A stretch of DNA of 64,000 bases, taken from contig OY760226.1 in assembly GCA_963663395.1 (NCBI GenBank), positions 3,472,001 to 3,536,000 on the forward strand, in the 5' to 3' direction. The stretch comes from Azophilus sp963663395. Its GTDB lineage: Bacteria > Pseudomonadota > Gammaproteobacteria > Pseudomonadales > Azotimanducaceae. A program made the position numbers and the translations under genes. How positions within the stretch are numbered: position 1 is the first letter of the stretch; the number at the start of each line of letters is the position of its first letter. Shown here one piece after another: positions 40,111-48,436 of this stretch. Under the pieces are notes generated by a model that made no database searches, was not told where the DNA came from, and saw only the letters and a program-made list of their open reading frames with translations.

Positions 40111-41769
40111 ATGAGAATGGCGCGCGTCAAATCGAATACGGAACGTGTCCTGCTGTGGGCTTGCATCGGGGTATCAGGCCTGTGGGGCGCCGCGGTCAAC
40201 GCTGCGGACGAAGCGCCTGCCGCAGTCCCGATCGTTGAAGACCGACGCGAGGCCCTCGAAAGCGTTCCGCCGCTCGAGAAGGCCGACGAGGCCGAGGCCG
40301 AAGGTATCGGGAGCGAAACCGAAGGTACACCGGACGCAACCGAAAGTACCGGGGGCGAAACCGAAAGTACCGGGGACGAAACCGAGAGTACCGGGCACGA
40401 AACCGAAAGTACCGAAGGGAAAGAGCCCGCAGTCGCTTCTTCAGCCAGGGACCCGCCCGAAGAAACCGCCGCCGAGTCGGTCCATGGCGAAGCCGGTACT
40501 AACGCAGAGCCGGTGAGTGTCACGGCGGAGGCACCGCCGCCCGATGCAATCGTCCCCATCGAGGAAGCGCTCGACGAAGAGTCCGGGCCGCTCGACTCCG
40601 TCGCGTTCAGCATCGAACAGGCCGAGTACGATGGCACGGAAGAGTTCCTGGAACGCTACATTCGCGCCATCGAGACGGCCCACCACCGCTACCATCCCGA
40701 CCTGGTCGAACCGCTCATCCTGCTCGGTGACGCCCAGCTCGGCCAGCAGCGCCTCGACCGTGCCCTGGAGACATTCGCCCGCGCATTGCACATCCGCCGG
40801 ATCAACAATGGGCTGTTCGCACCCGAGCAGGTGGCGGTCGTTTACAAGCAGGCCGACGCACTGAAGGCGATCGGCAATCTGGAGGAAGCCGGCAACCGAG
40901 AGGAATACGCCTACAGCGTGCTGTATAAAGCCTACGGACCCTTGAGCGAAGAGATCCTGCCGGGTACCTATCGCCTCGCTGACTGGTATCGGGACAGCTT
41001 CAACATCTTTGCTGCGCGGGCAATGTACGAACGCGCCCTGCATGTCTACGAGGCCAACGACAAACAGACCAGCCTGTCCGCCCTGCCCGCTCTCCGAGGC
41101 CTCGTATTCACCTACCGACAGGAACGTTTTCCGCCGTACTACATGAGCGACAACCAGTCGAGTTCCTTCGGTGTCGCGCCAACGCCGTTGTCCTCCCGGG
41201 GCACCGTTTTCACCGAGCAGATCACGATCAACAACTTCCCCGCTGCCGAGCGCGCCTTGCAGCACATCGTTCGTATCCGCCGGGACAACCCCGAATCCTC
41301 TCCGCTCGAGGTGTTCGAAGCGATTCTGGATCTGGCCGACTGGCACCTGATGTGGGAGCACTACAAGAAGGCGCACGCACTCTATGAATTCGTCTATGAA
41401 CAACTGAACGAACTCGATTCGGTCGACGCGAGTGCATACTTCGCGAAACCATTGCTACTGCACATGCCCTTGCCAGCGGATCCGAAACCACCGCGCGGCG
41501 TCTCCGAGGGAGAGGCGACGGAACGCGACAGAATCCCCGGATTCATCGAGGCATCGTTTCGCGTATCGGCCAACGGCAGTGCACAGAACATCGAGGTTGT
41601 CGCCGCCGACCCGGAGGGCCTGATGGACTTCCGGACACGCCGCAGCCTGCGCAGTTCCCGCTACCGGCCAGCCATGGAGAACGGCAAGGCCATCCCATAT
41701 GAAAGTCAGACCTGGCGGCACGAATTCCAGTACGTGCCCCCCGACAAGCCGGAGGAAGACGATGCCTGA
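40111..41769 (+). CDS. Exported TPR protein with TonB-like C-terminal domain
   Basis: A 552-aa exported protein. Residues 1-32 read as a signal peptide (A-x-A cleavage near 31). Residues 71-105 are five acidic heptads of the EST-G-x-ET type, then a long acidic linker. From ~175 to 440 come helical pairs of tetratricopeptide type (LILLGDAQLGQQRLDRALETFARALHI and others). The C terminus (GFIEASFRVSANGSAQNIEVV ... RRSLRSSRYRPAMENGKAI) matches the TonB C-terminal domain pattern, but there is no TonB membrane anchor. It is the first gene of the ten-gene cluster that also encodes an ExbB-like channel, so it may be an energised periplasmic partner. The function is inferred only. Confidence 0.75.
   Translation: MRMARVKSNTERVLLWACIGVSGLWGAAVNAADEAPAAVPIVEDRREALESVPPLEKADEAEAEGIGSETEGTPDATESTGGETESTGDETESTGHETESTEGKEPAVASSARDPPEETAAESVHGEAGTNAEPVSVTAEAPPPDAIVPIEEALDEESGPLDSVAFSIEQAEYDGTEEFLERYIRAIETAHHRYHPDLVEPLILLGDAQLGQQRLDRALETFARALHIRRINNGLFAPEQVAVVYKQADALKAIGNLEEAGNREEYAYSVLYKAYGPLSEEILPGTYRLADWYRDSFNIFAARAMYERALHVYEANDKQTSLSALPALRGLVFTYRQERFPPYYMSDNQSSSFGVAPTPLSSRGTVFTEQITINNFPAAERALQHIVRIRRDNPESSPLEVFEAILDLADWHLMWEHYKKAHALYEFVYEQLNELDSVDASAYFAKPLLLHMPLPADPKPPRGVSEGEATERDRIPGFIEASFRVSANGSAQNIEVVAADPEGLMDFRTRRSLRSSRYRPAMENGKAIPYESQTWRHEFQYVPPDKPEEDDA
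40321..40425 (+). repeat. Five in-frame 21-bp tandem repeats in the TPR-TonB gene
   Basis: Five consecutive 21-bp units of the form GAAAGTACCGGGGACGAAACC, three nearly identical and the outer two diverged, encode acidic heptads (ESTGDET and variants). The period keeps the frame, so copy-number change would alter linker length without frameshift. Confidence 0.85.
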
Positions 41770-41847
41770 CGGGACGACGCCCCGGCCCGACGGGAAAACA
41801 GTAACCAAGAGGGAAGTTGACTCATTTGACTACCTTGTCCGCGAATA
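41768..41847 (+). repeat. Duplicated ~80-bp leader, copy A (before and into the collagen-like gene)
   Basis: This segment aligns without gaps, at about 80% identity, with copy B at 48097-48176/7. It includes the ribosome-binding site and TTG start of the collagen-like gene (GAGGGAAG then TTGACTCATTTGAC) and ends CCGCGAATAG. Both copies encode the same leader peptide core HLTTLSAN after a TTG codon. Confidence 0.8.
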
Positions 41848-43148
41848 GCAGGAATAGTCGGCAACACGTGTCGATAGCGACCGGCAACAGCGGTGGCAGC
41901 CGGCGAAGGGCGTGGCTGCAGGGCGCCCGCGCCGGGGTACTCCTGCTGGCGGCGCTGCTGTGGGCTTGCGCTCCCATAACACCGCTCTTTCCCCAGCCAT
42001 CAAGTAGCCCACCCCCCTCTGGCTCGTCCGGACCATCTGGACCATCTGGACCTTCTGGACCTTCTGGGCCTTCCGGACCCTCTGGGCCTTCCGGACCTTC
42101 CGGACCTTCCGGGCCATCAGGTGGCATGCCCGGTCCCTCTGGCGGCATGCCCGGCCCCTCGGGCGGTATGCCCAGTCCGTCAGGCGGAATACCCGGATCC
42201 CCTGGCGGCCCACCCTCACCTTCGGGCGGGCAGCCGGGCTCTCCGGGGGGTGCGCCCGGTATGCCGGGGCCCAACGACCCATCGAGCGGTTCGTCCCGCG
42301 GCATGCCCGTCCCTTCCGGCGGACTGCCCGGCATTCCCGACGGCATGCCTGCTCCCCCGGGGGTTCCCTCCGGAAATACTCCAGGCGGCCCCGGCGATTC
42401 CGGTAGCGGCTCGCCAGGTTCGGAAGGCCCGGGAGGCATGCCGCCCGGATCCGGGGGCGGCCCCGATGGAACGCCCGGCGGCTCCGATTCCCTGCCTTCC
42501 GGAGCCGGCGGCGACGCACCGGGGTCCGGTTCGCCGGGCGGCTCCGAATCCCTGCCTTCTGGAGCCGGCGGTGACGCACCGGGGTCCGGCTCGCCCGGCG
42601 GCCCGCCAGGTTCCCCCGGGAACGGTTCCGACAGCGGTGCCGGCGGCACATTGCCGCAAGGCCAACCCGGCGGCTGGGAGACCAGCAACCAACTCCCCCC
42701 ACCCGTAACGCCGCGTCCGACACCCCCCATGCCCGGCGACGCCGACGGCGACGGTTCCGGCGGCGACCGGGAACTCGAGGAAGCACTCGGCACATTCGAC
42801 GGCGCAATCCTCACGGAACGCGAGGTACTCGAGCAACGTTCCAACGAGTCCCCCTCCGGGAGCGGCGGCGGCACCACGCCCGGCGCCCCCTCCACCGCCG
42901 GCAGCACAGGTCCCGGCGGCAGTTCCGGCAGCGGACAATCCAGTGCCCCGCAAGGCGGCGGAGCCATGCCTGTTCCACCGTCCCGGCCGGCGCCGCCCAT
43001 GCCCAGAGGCCACGCGCCGGACGACATACCCGACGCCCGGGACGACGACATAATTGCCCGCCAGTTGCGCGAAGCAGCCATGGCGGAATCGGATCCGGAG
43101 TTGCGCGAGGCGCTCTGGGAAGAATATCGCCGATACAAGGGGTCCTGA
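41817..43148 (+). CDS. Collagen-like Gly-Pro-Ser-rich lipoprotein
   Basis: A 443-aa predicted lipoprotein. After a long charged N-region a hydrophobic stretch ends ALLWAC (C51). Residues 72-101 are ten perfect Gly-Pro-Ser triplets, followed by ~200 residues of Gly/Pro/Ser-rich, partly triplet, low-complexity sequence with a 20-residue tandem duplication (SDSLPSGAGGDAPGSGSPGG type). The C-terminal ~35 residues are a charged helix (DDIIARQLREAAMAESDPELREALWEEYRRY), likely an interaction tail. Collagen-like stretches in bacteria form rods or stalks at the surface. Start: TTG 41817 after GAGGGAAG, shared with the gene at 48148. It lies 47 bp after the TPR-TonB gene and 2 bp before the next gene. 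Confidence 0.75.
   Translation: MTHLTTLSANSRNSRQHVSIATGNSGGSRRRAWLQGARAGVLLLAALLWACAPITPLFPQPSSSPPPSGSSGPSGPSGPSGPSGPSGPSGPSGPSGPSGPSGGMPGPSGGMPGPSGGMPSPSGGIPGSPGGPPSPSGGQPGSPGGAPGMPGPNDPSSGSSRGMPVPSGGLPGIPDGMPAPPGVPSGNTPGGPGDSGSGSPGSEGPGGMPPGSGGGPDGTPGGSDSLPSGAGGDAPGSGSPGGSESLPSGAGGDAPGSGSPGGPPGSPGNGSDSGAGGTLPQGQPGGWETSNQLPPPVTPRPTPPMPGDADGDGSGGDRELEEALGTFDGAILTEREVLEQRSNESPSGSGGGTTPGAPSTAGSTGPGGSSGSGQSSAPQGGGAMPVPPSRPAPPMPRGHAPDDIPDARDDDIIARQLREAAMAESDPELREALWEEYRRYKGS
42030..42119 (+). repeat. Ten 9-bp repeats encoding Gly-Pro-Ser
   Basis: Ten consecutive codon triplets GGN CCN TCN give ten perfect Gly-Pro-Ser units. The third positions vary, so the array is maintained at protein level rather than being a fresh DNA slippage product. 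Confidence 0.9.
42481..42600 (+). repeat. Two tandem 60-bp repeats in the collagen-like gene
   Basis: Positions 42481-42540 and 42541-42600 differ at only a few bases and encode the same 20-residue Gly/Ser/Pro block twice. This appears to be a recent in-frame duplication. Confidence 0.9.
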
Positions 43149-43150
43149 GC

Positions 43151-44395
43151 ATGAAACCGGAATCCCCCCACACCCGCACGGCGCGCCTACTGCTGCTGTG
43201 GCTCGCACTCCCGCTGCTCGGGCTATGCGGCTGCGTAAGCCAGACGGTGCGCACCGTCGACATGACCCCGCCCATGCAGTATCAGGGCGTACAGAGCGAA
43301 GACCAGCTGCTCGATGTGGGCTTGGCGGTGCTCGACCCGAACATTCCCGAGACCTTCGATGAGCAGATCGAGGAACTCATTCATCCCGATCTGCGCCGCG
43401 CCGAAGCGCAGTTCATCCCCTATTTCGCCAAGAACCTGCTGCAGAGCACCGGCAACTGGGGGGCGGTACGGGTGGTGCCCAGGCCGACCCATGCGGTAGA
43501 CGTGACGGTGACCGGCAGAATCGTGGAATCGGACGGCGAGCGGCTGACGCTGGAGATGACCGTCACCGACGCCCGTGGGGTCGAGTGGTTCACCGAGACC
43601 TACCACGCCCTTGCCAGCAAGTACGCGTATTCCGAGACGATTCCGCCGGACATCGACCCGTTCCAGGCCAACTACAAGAACCTCGCCGACGACATGCTCG
43701 CCTTTCGGCAGTCGCTCGATGCGCAGACCGTTCGGGAGATCCGCGCTACCGCGGAAATGAAGTTCGCGCGGGATTTTGCGCCCGACGCCTTCGCCACCCA
43801 CGTCCGCGACCTGCCCAACGGCGACTTCGAACTCGTGCGCCTGCCCTCGCCGGACGACCCCATGCTCGAGCGGGTGCGCCGCGTGCGCGAACGCGAATAC
43901 CTGTTCATCGACACCCTCGATGAGTATTACGCGGGCTTCCACCGCAACATGTTCCGGCCTTACCACCAGTGGCGCGCCGCCACCTTCGACGAAGCCATTG
44001 CGTTGCGGGAACTCGAGGCCCAGGCCCGGGGCAAGACGTGGGCCGGAGCCGGCGCCATCATCGGCGGCATCGGCGCGATCTACGACAGCAACAACGCCTA
44101 CGTGGACGCCGCCGGGCTGGTTTCCATCGCCGCGGGCGCGGCACTTATCAAGAGCGCCGTGGCGAAGCGCAACGAGGCCGCCATGCAGGCGGAAGTTCTC
44201 CAGGAAATCGGGGTGGCCGCCGAGCAGGAGATCATGCCCCACACCATAGAATTGGAGAACCAGACGGTGCACCTGCAGGGCACCGTGGAACAGCAGTACC
44301 AGGAACTCCGCCGCATCCTGCGCAGAGTGTACTTCGAAGACCTGGGACTCGACGTCGAAGACGCGCCGCCCGCGGAGGCGCCCGAATCGGTGTAG
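43151..44395 (+). CDS. Lipoprotein of unknown function in the ExbB/vWA cluster
   Basis: A 414-aa predicted lipoprotein: signal segment LLLLWLALPLLGLCGC, most likely acylated at C28 (C26 possible). The N-terminal half looks like a mixed alpha/beta periplasmic domain (PHAVDVTVTG-like strands, then DARGVEWFTETYHA). Around residue 295 is a Gly/Ala-rich hydrophobic segment (GAGAIIGGIGAIYDSNNAY and GLVSIAAGAALIKSAV) that could insert in a membrane. The C terminus is helical and acidic. I do not recognise a named family. It starts 2 bp after the collagen-like gene, so it is almost certainly co-expressed with it. Confidence 0.7.
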   Translation: MKPESPHTRTARLLLLWLALPLLGLCGCVSQTVRTVDMTPPMQYQGVQSEDQLLDVGLAVLDPNIPETFDEQIEELIHPDLRRAEAQFIPYFAKNLLQSTGNWGAVRVVPRPTHAVDVTVTGRIVESDGERLTLEMTVTDARGVEWFTETYHALASKYAYSETIPPDIDPFQANYKNLADDMLAFRQSLDAQTVREIRATAEMKFARDFAPDAFATHVRDLPNGDFELVRLPSPDDPMLERVRRVREREYLFIDTLDEYYAGFHRNMFRPYHQWRAATFDEAIALRELEAQARGKTWAGAGAIIGGIGAIYDSNNAYVDAAGLVSIAAGAALIKSAVAKRNEAAMQAEVLQEIGVAAEQEIMPHTIELENQTVHLQGTVEQQYQELRRILRRVYFEDLGLDVEDAPPAEAPESV

Positions 44396-44431
44396 GGCGC
44401 GTAGCGCGCGCAGGAATCGCAGGGCGCGACC

Positions 44432-45970
44432 ATGTCCGATAGAACGGAACCGATCAAGCCCAGGGCCGTCCCGCTGAGCCATGCCGGAACGGTCCGGCAA
44501 AGCCGCCGGATCGACTCGCGCAGGTTGTTCGTGACGCTGTTCCTCGCCGGGGCAGGCGTTCTCGTATTTGCGCTGTTCGTACTGGCGCCGCAATTCGTGG
44601 AGCCGGTTGTGACCGGCACAGGCGAGGCAAGTCCCCCCGCCGGCGAGGCGGCGCCCGCCCAGGCGACCAACCGTCCCCCGGCTGCTGCGAGACCGGACGA
44701 GCCGCCACCCTTCGAAGCCCTGCTGCGCGAGCAGGCCCGCACGGGGGCCCAGGACGAACTCGCCCGGTTCGTGGAACTCGAGATCGAACTGCGCGAGGCC
44801 ATGCAGGTCGAAACCTGGGCCGCCGAGGCCTACGAAGCCGCCAAGAACCTGGCGCACGCGGGCGACGAGTCGTTTGTCGACGAACGCTATGCGGCCGCCA
44901 TCGACAACTACCGCGGCGCTGCAGATGCCCTGGAGGCTCTGATCGCGGAAGGGCACAGCCGCTTCGATACGGCGCTGGCCAACGCGCTGGCAGGCATCGA
45001 TTCCCTGGATGCCGGCGAGGCGGAACGCTGGCTTTCGGAGGCACGCCTCATCAAGCCGGCGCACCCGGCCCTGCTGCGCGCCGAGGCGCGGGCGAAGAGC
45101 CTGCCGGAAATCGTCTCGCTGTTCCGTGACGCGCACAATGAGGAACTGTCCGACCAGTGGGACGCTGCGCTGGCTACCTACACGCGCATACGCACCCTCG
45201 ATCCGGAGACCCCGGGGCTCGACCGGGCCATGAGCGATGCCCGGCAGCAACGCTCTGCCCAGCGCCTGCAGTCCCTGCTGTCAGCCGGTTTTGCCCAGTT
45301 GGCCAGAGGGGAGTTGAGCCAGGCCGAGTCGTCATTCCGAAGAGCGCTGTCCATGGATTCCGACAACGGCGCCGCGCTCGGGGGCCTGCAGCAGATCGCC
45401 GAACAGGGACTCGTCAGACAGGTCGAGAATCTGCGGAGCCGGGCCGCCGAGGCCGAAGCCGGAGAAGACTGGCCGGCGGCGGCACAGGCCTTCGATGCCA
45501 TCCTCGCGCTGGACGGCAACATCCAGTTCGCGCGCGCCGGCATCACCCGGGCACGGCTGCAACTTGAAACGCTCGCCGCATTGCGGGACATCGCAGCCGC
45601 AGCCGAGTCGCTCTCTTCGGACCGGCTCTACGACGCTGCTCGGGAGACTCTCAATCGCGCCAGGGATCTCGAACCCCGCGGCCCCGTCCTCGCCGGGAGA
45701 ATCACAGAGGTGGAAGCACTGCTGAATCTCTACGCCAATCCCGTGCCGGTGATTCTGAAGTCCGACAATGCCACTGAAGTCCTGCTCTCGAACGTCGGCC
45801 CGCTAGGCAAATTCGACGAACTGCACCTCAACCTGCGCCCCGGCGCCTATACCCTGATCGGCAGCCGCGACGGTTGCCGGGACGTCCGCGCCACCATCAC
45901 CGTCCGCACGGACATGGCGCCCGTGGACATCCGCTGCCAGGAGGTCCTGGCCGGACCCGTTCGTGAGTAG
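44432..45970 (+). CDS. Single-pass membrane TPR protein with PEGA-like C terminus
   Basis: A 512-aa protein with a short cytoplasmic N terminus, one membrane helix (residues ~32-52) and a long periplasmic region. Residues ~110-430 consist of helical repeats of TPR type (AAIDNYRGAADALEALIAEG; AQLARGELSQAESSFRRALSMDSDNGAALGGL; EDWPAAAQAFDAILALDGN). The last ~80 residues (YANPVPVILKSDNATEVLLSNVG ... LNLRPGAYTLIGSRDGCRDV) look like a PEGA-type beta domain. It is a probable scaffold of the cluster. Stop 21 bp before the PEGA-FGE gene. Confidence 0.75.
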   Translation: MSDRTEPIKPRAVPLSHAGTVRQSRRIDSRRLFVTLFLAGAGVLVFALFVLAPQFVEPVVTGTGEASPPAGEAAPAQATNRPPAAARPDEPPPFEALLREQARTGAQDELARFVELEIELREAMQVETWAAEAYEAAKNLAHAGDESFVDERYAAAIDNYRGAADALEALIAEGHSRFDTALANALAGIDSLDAGEAERWLSEARLIKPAHPALLRAEARAKSLPEIVSLFRDAHNEELSDQWDAALATYTRIRTLDPETPGLDRAMSDARQQRSAQRLQSLLSAGFAQLARGELSQAESSFRRALSMDSDNGAALGGLQQIAEQGLVRQVENLRSRAAEAEAGEDWPAAAQAFDAILALDGNIQFARAGITRARLQLETLAALRDIAAAAESLSSDRLYDAARETLNRARDLEPRGPVLAGRITEVEALLNLYANPVPVILKSDNATEVLLSNVGPLGKFDELHLNLRPGAYTLIGSRDGCRDVRATITVRTDMAPVDIRCQEVLAGPVRE

Positions 45971-45991
45971 GCCCGGCTAGTGTCCTGACTC

Positions 45992-48031
45992 ATGCAGACC
46001 GACGACCCTGTCATTCAACCGGTCCGATACCGGCCGACCACGTCCGGACCCGCGCGGCGGCGCCGGATTACGCCGGTTCAGGGCGTGTTGCTGGCACTCG
46101 GCACGCTGGCAGCCGTCGTTCTGATATTTCTGTTCACCGCACGTTCGGTGGAGTTCCAGTTCACCCCGTCGGCAAGCCGGGTCAGCGTTTCCGACGGCCC
46201 CGCCCTTGCGTTTGGTGAAATACACCTGCTGCTGCAACAACGCTATACGCTGCTGGCGGAAACGGAAGGTTATTACCCCCTGGAAATGCCCCTCGACATC
46301 GGCCCGCAGCGCAACCAGTCTTTCGCATTCGAGTTCGTGCCGCTGCCCGGGCTTGTCACGGTGGTGACCGAGCCGGAAGGCACCAGCCTGACCGTGGACG
46401 GCAGGCCGCTGGGTGAGACACCGCTCAAGGACATCGCCATCGAGGCCGGCGCGCGCCGGTTCCGGTTCACCCACCCGCGTTACCAGCCCCTCGACATGGC
46501 CGTCGCGGTCGAGGGGCGGAATCGCGCGCAGACCGTCGCTGCCACACTCCTGCCGAACTGGGGCGACATCGCCTTTGCGACCGAGCCGCCCGGTGCCCGC
46601 ATCTTCGTGGACGATGCCGACACCGGAACGCTGACCAACGGCATCGTGGAGATTCTCGACGGCGAGCACGACATCAGACTGACCCTGCCCGGCCACAGGA
46701 GCCACCGCCAGCGCATACTGGTGACGGCGCAGGAGGTGCGGACACTGCCCACTGTCAGGCTGCAACGGGCCGACGGCACACTTGTCGTGCGTACCCGTCC
46801 GGGCCGGGCGGGCGTGACTGTGGACGGCCGCTACCAGGGCGAGGCGCCGGTCAGCATCGCCCTGCAATCCGGCCGCAACTACGAAGTACAGGCCTTCAAG
46901 GGCGGCTTCGCGCCACGCAGTGCCCGCGTGCGCCTGAATTCCGGCGAAGAGCGCGTACTGAACCTGGACCTGGAGGAATTGACCGGCCTCCTGGTCGTCC
47001 AGGCAGACCCGGCAGGCGCCCGCCTCTTCATCGACGGGCGCCCGGCCGGCACGGCGAACCGGACACTGGAGCTGCCGGTGCGGCCCCACCGGCTGGAAAT
47101 CCGGCTGGACGGCTATGCCGGGTACAGCCGTGAAATCCAGCCGCGCAGCGGACTGACCCAGGAACTCAAGGTCAAGCTGCTCACCCTCGAGGAAGCGCGC
47201 CTCGCCGCCCTGCAGCCGGAGATCGTCACTGCCCAGGGCCAGCGCCTGAAGCTGTTCGAGCCCGGCCCGATTACCATGGGCGCCTCCCGCCGGGAACCGG
47301 GGCGGCGCGCCAACGAGGCGCTGCGCGAAGTCCCGCTGTCGCGCCTTTTCTACCTCGGTGTCCACGAGGTGACCAATGCGCAATTCAGGGCGTTCGCAAG
47401 CGGCCACGACAGCGGTTCATACGAAGACCAGCGCCTCGACAAGGAAAATCAGCCCGTGGTCGAGGTGAGTTGGCACGACGCGGCGCTGTACTGCAACTGG
47501 CTCTCCGAACAGGACAACCTGCCGCCGTTCTACGCGGCGGAGTTCGGCAAGGTGACCGGTTTCAACCCGCAATCGACCGGTTATCGGCTCCCCGCGGAAG
47601 GCGAATGGGCCTGGGCCGCCCGCCACCGTCCCGGCCAGGCGGAACTGCTGCGTTTCCCCTGGGGCCCTGCCCTGCCGCCGCCCGCACGCCATGGCAACTA
47701 CGCCGACCGGGCCGCCTCGAACCTGGTCGGCCGCATCATCTTCGGCTACAACGACAATTACGCCGTCGCATCGCCCGTCGGCATCTTCCCCCCCAACGCC
47801 AAGGGCCTCTACGACCTCGGCGGCAATGTGGCGGAATGGACCCACGACTTCTACAAGCACCCGCCCGACCCGCAAACCGGGCCGCTCGGACCGTCGGAAG
47901 GGGAGTATCATGTGATCCGCGGGTCGAGTTGGATGCACGGCACCACAACCGACCTGCGGCTGTCGTTCCGCGATTACGGCATCGACGGCAGGCGCGACGT
48001 CGGGTTTAGAATCGCCAGGTTCGCCGAATAG
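45992..48031 (+). CDS. Membrane-anchored PEGA-repeat protein with FGE/SUMF1-like domain lacking catalytic cysteines
   Basis: A 679-aa protein with one membrane helix (~30-49) and a periplasmic part. Four PEGA repeats occupy ~110-400 (for example VVTEPEGTSLTVDGRPLGETPL and VQADPAGARLFIDGRPAGTA). The C-terminal domain from ~420 has the formylglycine-generating-enzyme/SUMF1 fold: ITMGASRREPGRRANE, EVTNAQFRAF, PVVEVSWHDAALYCNWLSEQ, YRLPAEGEWAWAARH, GNVAEWTHDFY, VIRGSSWMHG, DVGFRIAR. Active FGE enzymes have Cys in the RGGSWxC region and a few residues on; here these are Met/His and Leu/Arg, so the domain probably binds rather than oxidises. Start ATG 45992, directly after a CTAGTGTCCTGACTC sequence. 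Confidence 0.82.
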   Translation: MQTDDPVIQPVRYRPTTSGPARRRRITPVQGVLLALGTLAAVVLIFLFTARSVEFQFTPSASRVSVSDGPALAFGEIHLLLQQRYTLLAETEGYYPLEMPLDIGPQRNQSFAFEFVPLPGLVTVVTEPEGTSLTVDGRPLGETPLKDIAIEAGARRFRFTHPRYQPLDMAVAVEGRNRAQTVAATLLPNWGDIAFATEPPGARIFVDDADTGTLTNGIVEILDGEHDIRLTLPGHRSHRQRILVTAQEVRTLPTVRLQRADGTLVVRTRPGRAGVTVDGRYQGEAPVSIALQSGRNYEVQAFKGGFAPRSARVRLNSGEERVLNLDLEELTGLLVVQADPAGARLFIDGRPAGTANRTLELPVRPHRLEIRLDGYAGYSREIQPRSGLTQELKVKLLTLEEARLAALQPEIVTAQGQRLKLFEPGPITMGASRREPGRRANEALREVPLSRLFYLGVHEVTNAQFRAFASGHDSGSYEDQRLDKENQPVVEVSWHDAALYCNWLSEQDNLPPFYAAEFGKVTGFNPQSTGYRLPAEGEWAWAARHRPGQAELLRFPWGPALPPPARHGNYADRAASNLVGRIIFGYNDNYAVASPVGIFPPNAKGLYDLGGNVAEWTHDFYKHPPDPQTGPLGPSEGEYHVIRGSSWMHGTTTDLRLSFRDYGIDGRRDVGFRIARFAE

Positions 48032-48096
48032 CGGCGAATCGAACGCCGCTCGAAGACCAGGGTCGAATTAGGATATGAAGCAATTTCGACAGAAAG

Positions 48097-48177
48097 CTGA
48101 CGGGGCTACGCCCAAGCCGGATGACAAAACAGCGACCGGGAGGGAAGTTGATTCATTTGACAACCTTATCCGCGAAT
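48097..48177 (+). repeat. Duplicated ~80-bp leader, copy B (before and into the small exported protein gene)
   Basis: Second copy of the 41768-41847 leader. It contains GGGAGGGAAG, then TTGATTCATTTGACA, and ends in a perfect hairpin CCTTAT-CCGCGA-ATAAGG. In copy A the same hairpin is degraded. The match starts upstream of the ribosome-binding site and stops about nine codons into the gene. Confidence 0.8.
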
Positions 48178-48426
48178 AAGGGGTCTGGAACCCCCGCCAC
48201 CGCACGGCGGCTGCTCCCGTGGCTGTCCGTGGCCGGGTTGATTTTCCTGTCGGTCGGCGTCCGGGCCGCACCGGAAGAACCGGAGGACGAGGCCGGGCAG
48301 CAGCCCGTGGTAAGCGAAGAGACGGAACCGGCAACCAGCGGCCGCGAAGCGGCTTCGGGAGAGGTCTTCCAGCCCACCGAAGAGATCTCGGAAGACTACG
48401 CAGCTCCCTTTCCCGTAGACATCTGA
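48148..48426 (+). CDS. Small exported protein of the ExbB/vWA cluster
   Basis: A 92-aa protein beginning, like the collagen-like lipoprotein, with the duplicated leader (TTG start, then IHLTTLSAN). A signal peptide follows (LLPWLSVAGLIFLSVGVRA, cleavage after VRA). The mature ~55 residues are acidic and unstructured-looking (EEPEDEAGQQ ... EEISEDYAAPFPVDI). ATG 48121 is in frame and would add nine residues, but the shared TTG context favours 48148. Ten bases separate it from the ExbB-like gene. No family recognised. Confidence 0.6.
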   Translation: MIHLTTLSANKGSGTPATARRLLPWLSVAGLIFLSVGVRAAPEEPEDEAGQQPVVSEETEPATSGREAASGEVFQPTEEISEDYAAPFPVDI

Positions 48427-48436
48427 CACCAGGCCC

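Noticed and set aside
42030..42119. Phase-variable repeat tract
   Set aside because: The 9-bp period keeps the frame and the third positions vary, so on-off switching by slippage is not expected.
43223..45250. 675-codon minus-strand frame in the ExbB/vWA cluster
   Set aside because: It covers parts of two plus-strand genes with signal, membrane and TPR features; its own sequence has none.
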